Shown in pieces: positions 25,763 to 37,531 of a DNA stretch of 64,000 bases. The position numbers and the translations under genes were made by a program. Every line of letters begins with the position of its first letter. Positions within the stretch are counted from its first letter, which is position 1. This stretch comes from Paraspadella gotoi (taxonomy: Eukaryota > Chaetognatha): contig CM119268.1 of the NCBI GenBank assembly GCA_051294375.1, positions 21,015,869 to 21,079,868 of the forward strand, read 5' to 3'. The notes under the pieces are model-generated. The model worked only from the letters and a program-made list of their open reading frames with translations. It was not told where the DNA came from and did no database searches.

Positions 25763-26000
25763 TTTTGAGTAACCCTTTCCGTAAGAATTGCCTCCCGAGT
25801 TCCGATTGGCCAGTCCCCCCCTCTTCATCGTAGCAAAGGGTGGACACGAGTTCTGATTGGTCGAAACCAAACTCTCTGTCGTTACGTGATTGGTGGATGT
25901 GTTGTTGTTCGTCGACGTGGTCGTTGACGTCACGGCGATGACTTCATCACGACCGGATGTTGACGTCAAGAGACTTGGGTCGCGGGATGCAGCGAGAGTG
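25763..26000 (-). CDS. Candidate internal exon, Ser/Thr/Asn-rich protein
   Basis: On the minus strand a strong acceptor (GATCGTTTTTCAG) and a consensus donor (AAAA/GTAAGT) bound a 238-nt open segment. It begins with one base completing a codon (phase 2) and ends in phase 0, giving 79 residues. The peptide is hydrophilic and rich in Ser, Thr and Asn, with TSTTTSTNNNTSTNH near the middle and KRGG plus GGNSYGKGYSK near the end. There is no membrane segment or known domain. It lies 7 kb downstream of the Ig-like gene on the same strand, so it could be a further cytoplasmic exon; however, the last supported exon there ends in phase 0, so at least one exon must lie between. It may instead belong to another gene. 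Confidence 0.5.
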
Positions 26001-26316
26001 CTGAAAAACGATCGGGGAGTGAATTAGTGGTGAGACGGTGGAAAGGTAAGCAGAGGGCGAAGGAGAAGAAATAGATTGGCGGAAGGTTTTACCACGTTAA
26101 AACTCACAGGATCATTACTTATCCTCCACTTATCCTTATATATGATATCGTTATCATGACATATCCTCTATCATCGATTGTAATGAAATGTCATGTCATG
26201 TCATGTCACCTGTGATGATGAGACGGAGCTTCCTCGAACATCGCGTAAGGAATGTAGGATTCTTGGGAATTCTGTGGCGAAAAAGAAAATTGAAAATTGT
26301 AATCATTAAGTTAATT

Positions 26317-26320
<4 letters not shown>
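26001..26320. other. Spacer, no gene seen
   Basis: Includes (ATGTC)n at about 26,188-26,208. Otherwise unremarkable. Confidence 0.45.
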
Positions 26321-26352
<32 letters not shown>

Positions 26353-26525
26353 TTCGCATTTCTTTCTTTCTTTCTCTCTCTCTCTTTTCTTCTCTCTCTC
26401 TCTATCTCTCTCTCTTCTCTCTCTCTTCTCGTCTCTCTCTCTCTCTCTGCTCTCTCTCTCTGATCAAGTTCCTTCTCAGTTGGGTCCAAATCGATTGTCT
26501 CTCTCTCCCTCTCTCTCTTTCCTTT
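26317..26525. repeat. (CTTT)n and (CT)n block
   Basis: TTTC repeats at 26,317-26,352 lead to imperfect CT repeats to about 26,462 and again at 26,498-26,521. Confidence 0.9.
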
Positions 26526-27420
26526 CACTCATTTTCTTTTGCCTCTTTTCCTTGTCAAACCCATTTCCAGGGGTAAATACAAGACAGAAGCTTTTTACTA
26601 TAAAAAACACAACCTACGGTTTTACGTTTTTCCCACATAATTTAACTTATAATTCGTTATTTAAAACTTTTGTTTAATAAAAATTAGATGGTAATTCGGA
26701 ACTAATAATATAAACAGAAGGGCGATTGTACGTAAGAGATTGTTAAAAGAATATTTATTGGTGTTTGAGTAATAATTCCAATCCAAACATAGTATTAATT
26801 AAAAAAATTGATATGAATTAATTGAATTTCATTACTGACAAATTACGACTAGCAAAACGTTTTTTTTATCTATCCCATCTCTTACTGAGATTAATTGTAT
26901 TTTTCTTACTTTATTTCCTAAATTGTACGACTTTTTCCATTTCAATCTTGAACAACTTGCTCACAATCCTCTTCCAGTTGCTCTGCTTCTCGATCAATTC
27001 TATTTTCTATTTTCTTCGCTTTACCCTTTCTTTTCCTTTCTTTTCCTTTCTTTTCTACTCGTTACATTTCCTTCTTCTTTCTTAACTTTTTTCTTTTTTC
27101 TTTTTCCTTTTTTCTTTTTTCTTTTTTCTTTGCATTTCCATAATAAACATTGTCTTTGTTTTATTTAAATCCTCTACTTTTCTTTCTCGTCTTTCACTTT
27201 CCTCTCTCTTCATCCTCTTCCCTCTCTCTCCCTCCCCCTTTCATCCTCTATCCTCTCTTTCTCACACTCTCTCTTCCTCCTCTCTTTTTGCCCCCCTCTT
27301 TCCCTTTCCTTCTCTCCCCTTCCTCTCTCTCACCCCCACCTCCTATTTTCGGTCCACATAAGAGACACTTAAAGAGAATCATGAGGGCATAAAGACTCGA
27401 GAAAAAGGGTGAGGGACGAG
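26526..27420. other. AT-rich then pyrimidine-rich spacer, no gene seen
   Basis: AT-rich unique sequence to 27,000; TTTCC and TTTTTC steps at 27,020-27,130; C/T-rich to 27,345. Confidence 0.5.
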
Positions 27421-27424
27421 ACAC

Positions 27425-27516
<92 letters not shown>
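27425..27516. repeat. (GA)n microsatellite
   Basis: Near-pure GA run with two GG interruptions. Confidence 0.95.
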
Positions 27517-27520
<4 letters not shown>

Positions 27521-27974
27521 TTAGAAAGTCAAAGGAGGGAAGCCGCTTGCTTTATTGCGCTTTCGATCCTCGTCTTTATTGCTTGTTGCTTTTTTTAACT
27601 GAAAGGGGGGATAGAGCTATTGAAAAAAAAGCGTTTGCTTGATTAAAACTTTATCGTCGTCGTTGTCGTCGTCGTCGTCGTCGTCGTCGTAGATCGAAAG
27701 AGGAAAAGAGCGAGAGGGTTCTTTTTCTTCCATTATCAACGCTCCATTTATTTTTTAACCGGAGCACTTATTTAAAAAATATTTTAAAGTAGTTTTTGGT
27801 TAACCAGAAAATATTGCGCATTTCCATTTAAAGGAAAATATTGCTGCGAGTTCCTTCACATTGCTGGAGGTAAAAGTATCATTATCTTTTAAAACTTAAG
27901 TATTGAAAACTTATAGATTTTATTCAAAATTAAAAACAAAAGTAACTTTTTAAGTTTCTTTTATACAACTTGAA
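27517..27974. other. Spacer with (GTC)n array, no gene seen
   Basis: (GTC)n at 27,652-27,690. AT-rich elsewhere. Confidence 0.5.
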
Positions 27975-28008
27975 AAAATCTTTCTTTCTCTCTTTCTCTC
28001 TCTCACTC

Positions 28009-28057
<49 letters not shown>
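27975..28057. repeat. (CT)n microsatellite
   Basis: CT repeats, pure from about 28,012. Confidence 0.95.
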
Positions 28058-28061
<4 letters not shown>

Positions 28062-28139
28062 ATTCGAAAACAATCTGCCGCCAAAGACGTTGAGGCAACG
28101 TTGGAAATCATTTTCCAAAAAAATGAGGATCATATTTCA

Positions 28140-28430
28140 CTTAAAGGTTGCACGTTCGAATCCAAGTTGGAGAGAAATACTTATAATTATCGTAGTTCTT
28201 TAGAAAGAGAGAGAGAGAGAGAGAGCATGGGTATACTCGAGATTCGCGGCCGAGGGAAGCCAGGTGTCCGGCCACCGAGCCTTTTGTCCACCATGGCCGG
28301 ACCACGTCGACCGGCCAATCTTTGCCGCCGGGACTCGAGGTCGCGGATCGAGAGAAATAATCTCTGATCCGGAGAAATCCGCGAATCAATAGGACTACGT
28401 CCGGAGATCGTGGTCGCGGACGGAAAATTT
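28140..28430. other. GC-rich segment with B-box-like motif
   Basis: GTTCGAATCC at about 28,149 is a good pol III B-box, but no A-box at the right distance is clear. From 28,229 to 28,430 the sequence is CpG-rich and open in several frames on both strands. It could be a repeat or a promoter; coding cannot be supported. Confidence 0.3.
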
Positions 28431-28854
28431 TTTTTACTTATTTCTATGAAATATTATATTAAAATAATAAAAAATTAAAAACCTTTAAAAAAGATCAACC
28501 TGAAAGTGAAACAAAGCAAAGAAAATGTTGTGCAATTATATTTATATAGTTTTATAATTTTTAAAATATGTATCATTTTTTTTGGCAAAAAAAAGTATAT
28601 GCCTCAGAGAGAGAGAGAAGAAGAGAGGAGAGAGAGAGGAGAGGAGAGAGAGAGAGAGACGTTATTGCGTACTTCCGCCGACTCTCATTAACAGTTTTAA
28701 ACCAGATTTTTTCTCTGCCTCGACCTGGAAGATAAGACGACGACAATGGCGTTCCGAAGTTTTAAATGGCGACAGCGATACGATTAAGAGCAGAGAAAGG
28801 ATCGCGGTTGTGTCTTCTTGTTGTTGTCTTCTTGTTGTTGTGACTGGTAATTAT

Positions 28855-28886
<32 letters not shown>

Positions 28887-29210
28887 AAAGATGATGATGA
28901 TGATGACAATGACGATGTTGATGACAATGATGATGATAAAGATGATGATGATAATGATGTGTAGCAGAATAATTTGTGGTTCATTTCAAATGAGATTGAG
29001 TTTCATTCATTGCATATTGTAGTAGTTTAGACCATTTCTCATATCTTTTCATACAGTTTTCATAATAGTCTTATTTTAAGGTCACAAATAAATACTAATA
29101 TAAGATCCCCCGTTAGAGATGATGATGCTGATGATGATTGTTAAAGATGATGATGATTATTATGATGATGATGATGATGATGATGATGTTTATCATGATG
29201 TAATGATAAA

Positions 29211-29241
<31 letters not shown>

Positions 29242-29590
29242 GATAAAGATCATGGTTATGATGTTTTATGGCGAGATAATACAATAAAGAACCACAGCAA
29301 CTATATTGAGTGATTCCTTATTTCTTTTTCATTAGAACAAAGAAAAAAAAAAAGAAAAACTTTTTTCTTTACTTTTTGAATTTTCAAATAAAAAAAATAC
29401 AATTTTGAAATTTACGTACATGGAGCATATTGTAAATTAGAAAAAAACTCATATACTACGTAAGATAATAGTGACATTACAATAAAGTACAATATCCTAA
29501 ATTTATTTCCGTGGCGATATTGCTTTGAGTCGCCGACGGAAGGAGTTTCATTGGGAAATAACTGGAATCATTAATCAATTATAACTCGAC
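28431..29590. repeat. AT-rich region with two (GAT)n arrays
   Basis: (GA)n at 28,605-28,660; (GAT)n at 28,855-28,960 and again at 29,117-29,250. Both arrays are interrupted by GATAAA. No gene seen. Confidence 0.75.
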
Positions 29591-29597
29591 AAAGAGG

Positions 29598-29598
29598 A

Positions 29599-29678
<80 letters not shown>

Positions 29679-29695
29679 TGGAGGAGTGAGAGAGA
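29598..29695. repeat. (GA)n microsatellite
   Basis: GA repeats with occasional GG or AA steps. Confidence 0.95.
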
Positions 29696-29844
29696 GGAAA
29701 TATGCAAGGAGATAAATGTAAAGGAAAATCGTTACCATCTGAGAAAAGAATTTGGAAGAATCCGATGCATAATTAAAGAGACGAAGTCGTCGCCACCTGG
29801 TTGTTGATATCGCTGGCGATTTCTCAGAAATTGCCTCATTTCAA

Positions 29845-29902
29845 GAAAGAGAGAGATAGAAGAGAGAGAGAGAGAGAGAGAGAAATAGAGAGAGAAGAAA
29901 GA

Positions 29903-29933
<31 letters not shown>

Positions 29934-30075
29934 AAGAGAGAGAGAAGGAAAGAAGAGAGAGAGATAGAGAGAGAGAGCGAAAGAGAGAGAGAAAGAAAGA
30001 GAAGAGAGAGAGAGAGAAGAGGAGAGAGAGAGAGAAGAGAGAGAGAAGAGAGAGAGGAGAGAGAGAGAGAAAATG
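29845..30075. repeat. Imperfect (GA)n, 230 bp
   Basis: GA repeats interrupted by AGAAAG and GAAGAG steps. Confidence 0.95.
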
Positions 30076-30518
30076 CCGCCAGAGGGAATTAGAAGAAATC
30101 AAGAGAGAGAATAGGAGAGGAAACTGTTTCCTCTACGACGTTGGCGTCGATTCGCCAGAGGGGGGAGGGAAAGAGAAGTAGAGAAGAAAAGAGAAGAAAA
30201 GAGAAGAATAGAAAATAGAGAAGGAAGGCATAAAAAGGTTTAAAGAAAAAGATAGAAATAGATGAAATAGAGAAATCCTTTTCATCAGAAATAATACGGA
30301 AGGAAAGAATTTCATACATTTTCATACACAAGATAGGAAAGAAAAGAAGCAAATTTCAAAAAAAAAAGAAGCAAACTTTCTAAAGAATGAGTTAAAAACA
30401 AGATCGGACCATAAGAGAACAATTGAACCAAAAAAACCTTAGAATTAAAAGAGAAACAAACGAAAGATAGTAATATGGAAGATTCAGAAAGCAGAAAACT
30501 TCTTGAAAGATTGAAAAA
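30076..30518. other. Purine-rich spacer, no gene seen
   Basis: A/G-biased sequence from 30,160 to 30,420. Confidence 0.45.
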
Positions 30519-30529
30519 AGAAAAAGGAG

Positions 30530-30567
<38 letters not shown>

Positions 30568-30591
30568 AGAGAGAGGAGGAGAGAGAGAGAG

Positions 30592-30625
<34 letters not shown>

Positions 30626-30626
30626 A
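30519..30626. repeat. (GA)n microsatellite
   Basis: GA repeats with GG interruptions. Confidence 0.95.
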
Positions 30627-31089
30627 TGCCATTGTTCTGGGTGTTTACTGGCAGCAATTCTGTCATTGACGACGCATTCAGTGGGGAAAACTTCGTCAGT
30701 TGTCGAGAGGCGAATGGCATTGGGGACGAGATAAACGGTTTTCTCAGTGTGTCGGTGTGGCAATAAGGACAAGAAATGGCAAAAAATTGATAGGCGAACG
30801 GTACCATGGAGCTAAAGTGGATGCTGTTCCAATGAAAAAAGGTAATTCACATTGAGATTTCAAAATAATTATACCATCACCTTAAAAGATTAATCGTTTA
30901 GAAAAAAACTTTAAAATGTTTAATTGTAAAAGCCTATATGAACAAAAACCATATAAAATAGACAAAAACTAGACTTTTTGGCGTTTTTCTTTCCTTTCCT
31001 CCTTTTCTCTTTTCCTGTTTTCTTTAATTTCATTTCATTTCTTTTCATTACTCCTTTTTTCCTTTCTAAACCTTTTCCATTCCTTCTCT
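30627..31089. other. Spacer with ambiguous open frames
   Basis: From about 30,640 to 30,841 both strands are open with mixed-composition peptides. The plus frame ends at a donor-like AAAAAAG/GTAATT. Both cannot be coding and neither matches anything I know. Confidence 0.2.
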
Positions 31090-31430
31090 TTTTTCCAACA
31101 GTTACAACTTCCTTTACTTTCCTTTCCTTTCCTTTCCTTTCCTTTCCTTTCCTTTCCTATTCTTTCCTTTCCTTTCTTTCTTTTTTCTTCCTTTCTTTCT
31201 TTCTTTTCTTCTTTTCTTTTCCTTTTCCTTTCCTTTCCTTTTCTTTCATTCCTTCCTTTTCTTTCTTTTCCCTTCCTTCCCTTTACTTTCCTTTCCTTTT
31301 TTTTCTTTTCTTTCCTATTCTTTCCTTTTTTCTTTCCTTTTCTTCCATTCCCACTACCCTTTCCTTTTCTTTTTTCCTTTCCTCCTTTTTTTTCTTTTCC
31401 TTCTTTCATTCCTTTTTCCTCCGCGACATT
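31090..31430. repeat. (TTTCC)n polypyrimidine satellite
   Basis: TTTCC pentanucleotide repeats at 31,115-31,155 extend into degenerate CTTTC steps to about 31,415. All long frames are low complexity. Confidence 0.9.
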
Positions 31431-31734
31431 CCTCCGACGAAAACGAAAGGAAATTATTTTCTTTTTTTTTTCTTTCGTTTCGCGTTGCGAGTTTCCGACG
31501 CTCGTTGAAAAGTCATTTGCTTGCAGTTCCATCTGGTGGACTCTACCAATATTGTTAGGGTTGAAAGAGAAAAAGAGATGGAGAAATGGGGGAGAGTGAG
31601 AGTGAGAGAGAGACAGAGTAATTGTCGCAGCCGAATCATTTGAACGCTATTAACCTGACAGGAAAAGAGTTTCTCTAGAAAATCTTTTAGGTCGTAATGA
31701 ATTGTTTTGTTGCTGTGGTCGGGACTCTCGTTTT

Positions 31735-31843
<109 letters not shown>

Positions 31844-32036
31844 AAAAGTTCCGTCTCTCAGTCTCTGATTTAATATTATGATATTTAGAACATTTAATTT
31901 TCTTTTTTTTTCTTTTTTTAACTTTTTTATAATCATTTTCTCATTTTTCTATATTTTTCTTTTTTCATTTTTCTTTTTCTTCTCTTTACTTCCCAATTCC
32001 ACCTGTGAGCATCTGCTTCGTCTGCTCTTGTTTTAG

Positions 32037-32136
32037 GGTGTCGCAAGTCTCCACCAACGAGCAGGTGCAAAACTACGCGCTACATCTTGTAAACAAAAGT
32101 CAGTCGAAATGCAATCACGGAAAAGTGCACGACCAG
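32037..32136 (+). CDS. Candidate internal exon, unknown protein
   Basis: The acceptor is preceded by CTGCTCTTGTTTTAG and the possible donor is GACCAG/GTGCGA. Between them is a 100-nt open segment giving 33 residues (phase 1 in, phase 0 out), including EQVQNYALHLVNKS and KCNHGKVHDQ. The frame stays open beyond the donor to about 32,241. Composition contrasts with the AT-rich flanks. The strand is opposite to the Ig-like gene, so it would be part of a separate gene. No family recognised. Confidence 0.33.
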
Positions 32137-32241
32137 GTGCGACATCTACTAAATGAATGCTCCCTGTACGATGGACTTTTTCGTTTTACAATTTCGAAAA
32201 ATGGAAAAAGGGAAAACTTTTGTAATTTTTTTTTCAACTAG

Positions 32242-32354
32242 ATTTAATTAGTAAAACTCGAGTCCTTAATTCTGTTACAAAATGTTTTTCCGATGCCAGA
32301 GAATTTGGCATTTGGTTGGAAAATGTCACCAATTTGTTTGACAAGGAATGGAAA
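32242..32354. other. Spacer
   Basis: Nothing recognisable. Confidence 0.4.
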
Positions 32355-32413
32355 AAAGGCTGGAACATTAAAGAAAGAAATAAAGAAGGAAAAAAGACAA
32401 AAAAGATAAAGAA

Positions 32414-32464
<51 letters not shown>

Positions 32465-32590
32465 GAAGAGAGAAAGACAGAAAGAAAAAATAAAAGAACG
32501 AAAGAAAGGAAGAAAGAGAGAAAGAAAGAAAGAAAGAAAGAAAAAAAGAAAGAAAGAAAGAGAGAAAGAAAGAAAGGAGGAAAGGAAAAG
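32355..32590. repeat. (AAAG)n block
   Basis: GAAA tetranucleotide repeats with GG and CG interruptions. Confidence 0.95.
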
Positions 32591-32780
32591 CTAAAACAAA
32601 TTCTCTAACATACACGGTTTAAAACACAACTTAAAAGATCATCTTATTCAATCAAGAAATTAACAAAAAGATAAACTAAATTAAAAAGTAAACAAATCAA
32701 TTTAGCCAACCAAAAACAATATATATATTTAAAAAAACAGAAATGAAGCGGTAGTATTTCATACTCCGTTACTCGTCTGA

Positions 32781-32860
32781 GAATCAGCAGCACCTATGGC
32801 GCCGGAGGTAGCACGAGCTCCTCCCAACCCAAAGGACTCGGGTTCGCGCCCTGCTGATTC
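32781..32860 (+). repeat. tRNA-like sequence bounded by 10-bp inverted arms
   Basis: GAATCAGCAG at 32,781-32,790 is the exact reverse complement of 32,851-32,860. Between them are TGGCGCCGGAGG (A-box-like) and, about 45 nt on, GGGTTCGCGCC (B-box-like). The 80-nt total is tRNA-sized, but the T-stem pairs poorly. It lies 27 bases beyond the stop that closes the last exon frame of the Ig-like gene, on the opposite strand. Confidence 0.4.
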
Positions 32861-32886
32861 ACACAAGTAAAAGCGGGACGGGGCGT

Positions 32887-33215
32887 CTAACCCACCTGTA
32901 GTGACGGACTACAGCCCGATTCAAAGTTCGGGACCTTGTGTGCAACGGATGGTGAACTGCTCGCGGCATCGTCTTCCACAGAAAAGAATAAAAACGAGAT
33001 TCTCGCCTGCAGAATGTCGTAATAAGTGGCGGAGTCGGCGGCGGTGACCGCCTCGTTCTTGAAGAGCCAGAGATTCGCCGAGGGCGTCCCGTTGGCGTTG
33101 GCGCCGCCGACGCCTCCGACGCCAAGCGGCGTGACGCCGGCGTGGTGGGCGTGGAATCCCAGGTGGGCGCCGCCGACGTCGTGGGCGCCGTTGGGGAGAG
33201 AGGAGGCGAGGCCGC
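32887..33215 (-). CDS. Ig-like membrane protein, cytoplasmic tail exon
   Basis: The acceptor CTCCTCCTCTAG precedes an open frame whose first two bases complete the glycine codon left by the 34,061 exon. It gives 106 residues to a donor-like CACTACAG/GTGGGT at 32,896; reading through instead ends at TAG 32,887-32,889. The first half is rich in Gly, Ala and His (HDVGGAHLGFHAHHAGV, GVGGVGGANANG), followed by NLWLFKNEAV and ATYYDIL. ATYYDIL carries two tyrosines that could be phosphorylation sites. The part after DILQ is less convincing as protein, so the exon might end earlier. GC content is much higher than the flanks. Confidence 0.6.
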
Positions 33216-33500
33216 CTAGAGGAGGAGGGTGGTGAGGAGGGGAAGGGGAGGGGATTGGGGATTGGGGAAGGAAGGGAGAAGGGATCGGTTGTAGAGAGGG
33301 AAGGGAAAGGGAAGGGGAAAAGGAGGAGAGGGGAAGTGATGGACAAAAGGGAGGAAGAGTTGAAATGGGAAAGTCAATAAGGAAAGAAGGAAAAGAGAAG
33401 TTGAAAAATGAATAAAGGAAATAAAAAAAAATAAAAAAGAAGAAAAATATTCAAGAAAAAAATATAGGAATAATGATAATCAAAGAAAAAAAAATAGAAA

Positions 33501-33536
<36 letters not shown>

Positions 33537-34060
33537 GTCGAAACTAAGTGTGACAACGAGCTGCTTAAAAACTTTCTCTTCCACTGAAATAAACGACGAA
33601 AACATTTTACTTGAGATTCGATGTCTTGATCTCTTTCATGCTCCTCTTCCTCCTCTTCCTCCTCCTCCTCCTTGCTCTTCCATCCCCGAAAAAATAGGTT
33701 TGGCTTCAGTCCACGACCTTGCAACCATGAGCTCGTCACAACTGCCAATCACTCAAGACTCAGGTTTCTTTCTTTTCACAACATTTTCCGCAGCTTTTTT
33801 TTCACGGATTCAAACTGAAATTGACTTAATAATGAACTGATACACTCACACAGGTTTATCCCTTTGTTTTACGTTTAAATTTTAGAATATGACATAGTTA
33901 TCCGAACAATCATACAGTGATAATAGCTTTTAGAGTTGTTCATGAACTGATAATTCTATTTGGATAGAACTTCTTGAATGTGATTGTCTTTCTATAATTT
34001 TAATAACTTCACTTTCGTTACGTGAATTCACAAAGACGTCATTCTCTCTACTCTCTTCAC
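33216..34060. other. Intron and alternative-tail region
   Basis: Purine-rich G/A tracts at 33,225-33,350, (AAAG)n at 33,498-33,535, and a (GAG)n-type acidic stretch read on the minus strand at 33,640-33,672. From 34,060 to 33,930 the membrane exon frame continues open to a stop (see the alternative-tail entry). Confidence 0.55.
33930..34060 (-). CDS. Possible alternative short cytoplasmic tail (read-through)
   Basis: If the donor at 34,060 is not used, the transmembrane exon stays open for a further 43 codons to a stop at 33,930. It gives a charged tail containing EESRENDVFVNSRNESEV and IKIIERQSHSRSSIQIEL. The composition is typical of real protein, so this could be an alternative last exon, with the spliced form using the 32,896-33,215 exon instead. 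Only transcripts can decide. Confidence 0.4.
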
Positions 34061-34189
34061 CTGTGAGTTCGAGATGATCACTCGAGTTCGAACAGACGAC
34101 TCCTTTTCTGTGAAGTAAAGTCGTGATGATGAGGATGAAGAGGATTCCTATAATCACGGCCGTGAATCCGATCAGCAATTCCATGCGAC
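34061..34189 (-). CDS. Ig-like membrane protein, transmembrane exon
   Basis: 129 nt, phase 1 to phase 1. The acceptor is CCCCGTGATTTAG and the donor is CTCACAG/GTGAAG. It encodes RMELLIGFTAVIIGILFILI followed by ITTLLHRKG, a hydrophobic helix of about 22 residues closed by the basic stop-transfer HRK. SNSSDHLELT follows on the cytoplasmic side. It joins in frame to the 52,017 exon upstream. The start of the helix is close to the exon border, a common arrangement in Ig-type receptors. Confidence 0.72.
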
Positions 34190-34605
<416 letters not shown>

Positions 34606-35605
34606 CTATCTCTCACAAGAAAAAATGAACCGTGCAATTTATTTTATGAATTCTCTGGTGTATATTCTATTTCTCCTTTGATCCCAAATATACACCTTAC
34701 TAAGTGTTCCGTCACAAATACTTAATTTAATAATTACAATACAACTTGCAATTATCTCATTATCAAAATAAACAGTAATGAAGGAATAAAGAAACGGTAA
34801 ACCAAGCGACTCCTTTTCTCTTTCGTTTCTTTGCTCGCAATAACGAATCTTCATTAGCGAAATATCCGATTTATTCCTTCATTTATTTGTTGTTGTTATG
34901 GTTGTAGTTATTGTTCCCATCGTCGTGCGTCGCGACCTTTCGGTCGATTATCAGTCGGCCATCGATTCGTTGTTCATTTATTCTTCATTTGTTTTCTTTC
35001 TCCCGATAGATGTCGCTCGCTCGCTCGTCGTCGTTATCGACGTTGTTTTCCTAATTGCAAGGAAACGCCGTTGTTTCCCTCCAAGATTGAATATCGTGTT
35101 ACAAAATTTGCGTTGTGTAAAGGACTTTCGTTGCATTGAAAATAGAAAGAGAAAAAAAAGTACAACAACCGCAAAGAATGCCTTCTTCACAATCCATTTT
35201 GAGATGGCTATTAACAAAGCCGTTTATAAAAATAAACTTTGCCCTTGTACTTGGGAAAGCAATCCTTTCTTTCTCTTGCTAAAATTGGTTGGTGAACGAG
35301 TACTTAGATAACCAAGCCAATGAGAAGAGGTGAGTTTTGTCCAAGCTACACGGGTTGCAAATTTAGGATTCGTCACACTAATATACTTTAATCTCAAGTA
35401 ATAATATTTCGGTTATCGTGAGTTATAATCAACGAAAGATTAAAACTAATACTACAAACTTTATTATCCCCCCAAATAAGAGTCTCTGCCTAAAGAGGTT
35501 TGAAACCTTTCGCCCTTGAGACTTGGAAGCTACAAGAGCGAAAAACAATAAAATAAATTTCGTCTTGAGACAAAACACTTCAAGGTTAAGTCGCCCGATA
35601 TTGAG
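34606..35605. other. Intron sequence, no exon seen
   Basis: AT-rich with a (GTT)-rich patch at 34,885-34,925. A plus-strand open stretch at 34,898-35,311 has no splice support and is not called. Confidence 0.4.
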
Positions 35606-35607
35606 TG

Positions 35608-35666
35608 GGAGAGAGAGAGGGAAAGGGAGAGAGAGAGAGGAAAAAGAGGGAGTGAGAGAGGGTGGA

Positions 35667-35729
<63 letters not shown>

Positions 35730-35863
35730 TGAGAGAGAGCAAAGCAAGGAGAGAGACAAAAGGGGAGAGAGAGAGAAAAAAAGAGGAGAAACTAATGAGC
35801 AAGTGGAAAATACTCACAACAGAATAAAGAGACATAAAAGAAAGTGCTTCTCCAGAGAAGACG

Positions 35864-35938
<75 letters not shown>

Positions 35939-35940
35939 CA
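35608..35940. repeat. GA microsatellite blocks
   Basis: GA repeats at 35,608-35,735, 35,765-35,790 and 35,868-35,938. Confidence 0.95.
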
Positions 35941-36294
35941 TAAGAGAATAATAACGCTAGGAAGAACGAAGGGTTGGAAGGAGCTCACGACTCGGAAATG
36001 GAGGGTCGTTCAAGACAAAAAGGTTCCATTAACGCCGTACAAGATAAATGGTGAGATTAAAATAGATAAGCGCGCAACGACGATCGGCCGCCGTTCTCTC
36101 TCTCTCTCTCTCTCTCGTCTCTCTCTCTCTCTCTCTCTCTACTCTTCTCTCCCTCTCTGCACTTCATCTTCTCTCTCCTCCTCTCTCATCGTCGCAATCT
36201 GCTCTCATCTCTCTCCCCTGCCTCTAAACATATCGCGAACCATGAAAGCTTATGGTTTCTGTCATCCATCGATTTCAATGAAAAGAACCGAGAA
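35941..36294. repeat. Intron with (CT)n block
   Basis: CT repeats at 36,094-36,140 and impure to 36,215. Confidence 0.85.
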
Positions 36295-36560
36295 AAATGA
36301 AAGAATATAAAAATGAAGGTAGAAAATGGAAAAAATGGAAAATGAAGGTAGAAAATGGAAAAAAGGAAAATTATGGTAGAAAATGGAAAAAATAGAAAAT
36401 GAAGGTAGAAAATGGAAAAAGAGGAAAATGAAGGTAGAAAATTAAAAAAAATTGAAAATGATTGTAGAAAATGAAAAAAATGGAAAATGAAGGTAGAAAA
36501 TGAATGAAATGAAAAATTAAAGCAGAAAATGAAAGGAATTGAAACTAAAAAAAATAATGA
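36295..36560. repeat. ~29-bp minisatellite
   Basis: About eight units of GAAGGTAGAAAATGGAAAA-type sequence with variable A runs. Confidence 0.85.
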
Positions 36561-36658
36561 TAAAAAGATAATTGAAGTAGTAAATGCATAAACCATCGTA
36601 TGTAGAAAACTTTAAAAAACAGAAAGTGAAGAGAGAAAAGGACGCAAACGAAATTCGA

Positions 36659-37261
36659 AGGCAAAAAATAGAATCGAACTGAGAAATAATAAGTATTCAC
36701 GATTTATTTTACTTTTTAAAAATATTTCAGAGAAATTCGATGAGTTTGAAAAGGGAGAACTCCACAACTCATCCTACTGCACGGCTGGAGTCGGGGGGAA
36801 GTTTTCTTTGAGTCACAAAAAGAAATATCAACCTCATCGATGAAATTTAGGAAAAACAGACAATGAGTGAATTTCTTTAATTTCTTCCTCGTCATCTCAC
36901 ACACAAGTCTTCCTTCAGACCTGAAAACAATTAATGGATCTGGGTTGAAAGTCTAGAGGGTTGAGGGGCGAAACCGAATAAGAGGGCTCAAGAGCTCAGG
37001 ATGCTCTGTGGCTTTGGAGCTATGGGGTGCAAGGATTCTGCGCATTTGGGATCTAGGGCTCGGGGGCTCAAAGCCTAAATGTCTAAAGGTCTTAGGGGCT
37101 CAGGGGATTAGGGCCCCTCATATCTCAGCTTATCGTTGAATTTTCAAACCCCAGGGAATGGGAATCATGGCGCCAGATAAGGCTATCAGTCATTTCACCG
37201 GGAGAAAGAAACGAAAGAGAGAGAGAGAGGGAGATAGAAAAAGAAAAATAAGAGAGAGAGA
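36659..37261. repeat. Inverted duplication, left arm
   Basis: Reverse complement of about 40,585-41,242. Landmarks in both arms: GGGAATGGGAATCATGGCGC, GGGGCCC-rich sequence near 37,110 and 40,722, and AATAGAATCGAACTGAGAAA at the outer end. Differences are mostly single-base indels. The arm runs straight into a 25-N gap. Confidence 0.88.
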
Positions 37262-37286
37262 NNNNNNNNNNNNNNNNNNNNNNNNN
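37262..37286. other. 25-N placeholder gap
   Basis: Ends the left arm of the inverted duplication inside a GA tract. Confidence 0.95.
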
Positions 37287-37440
37287 AAAGAGAGAGAGAG
37301 AGAGTGGGGGGGAGAGAGAGAGAGAGGGGAAGAGAGTAGAGAGAGAGAGAGAGAGAATAGAGAGAGAAAGAAGAGAGAGAGAGAAGAGAGAGAGAGAAAG
37401 AGAGAGAGAGAAGGAGGGAGGAGAGATAGAGAGAGAGAGG

Positions 37441-37531
<91 letters not shown>

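Noticed and set aside
30640-30841. Plus-strand exon candidate ending at a GTAATT donor
   Set aside because: No acceptor was found and the opposite strand is open with an equally plausible peptide.
33374-33748. Glu-rich minus-strand frame as an extra tail exon
   Set aside because: The acidic run comes from a GAG-type repeat, and a proper acceptor/donor pair with matching phase is not evident.
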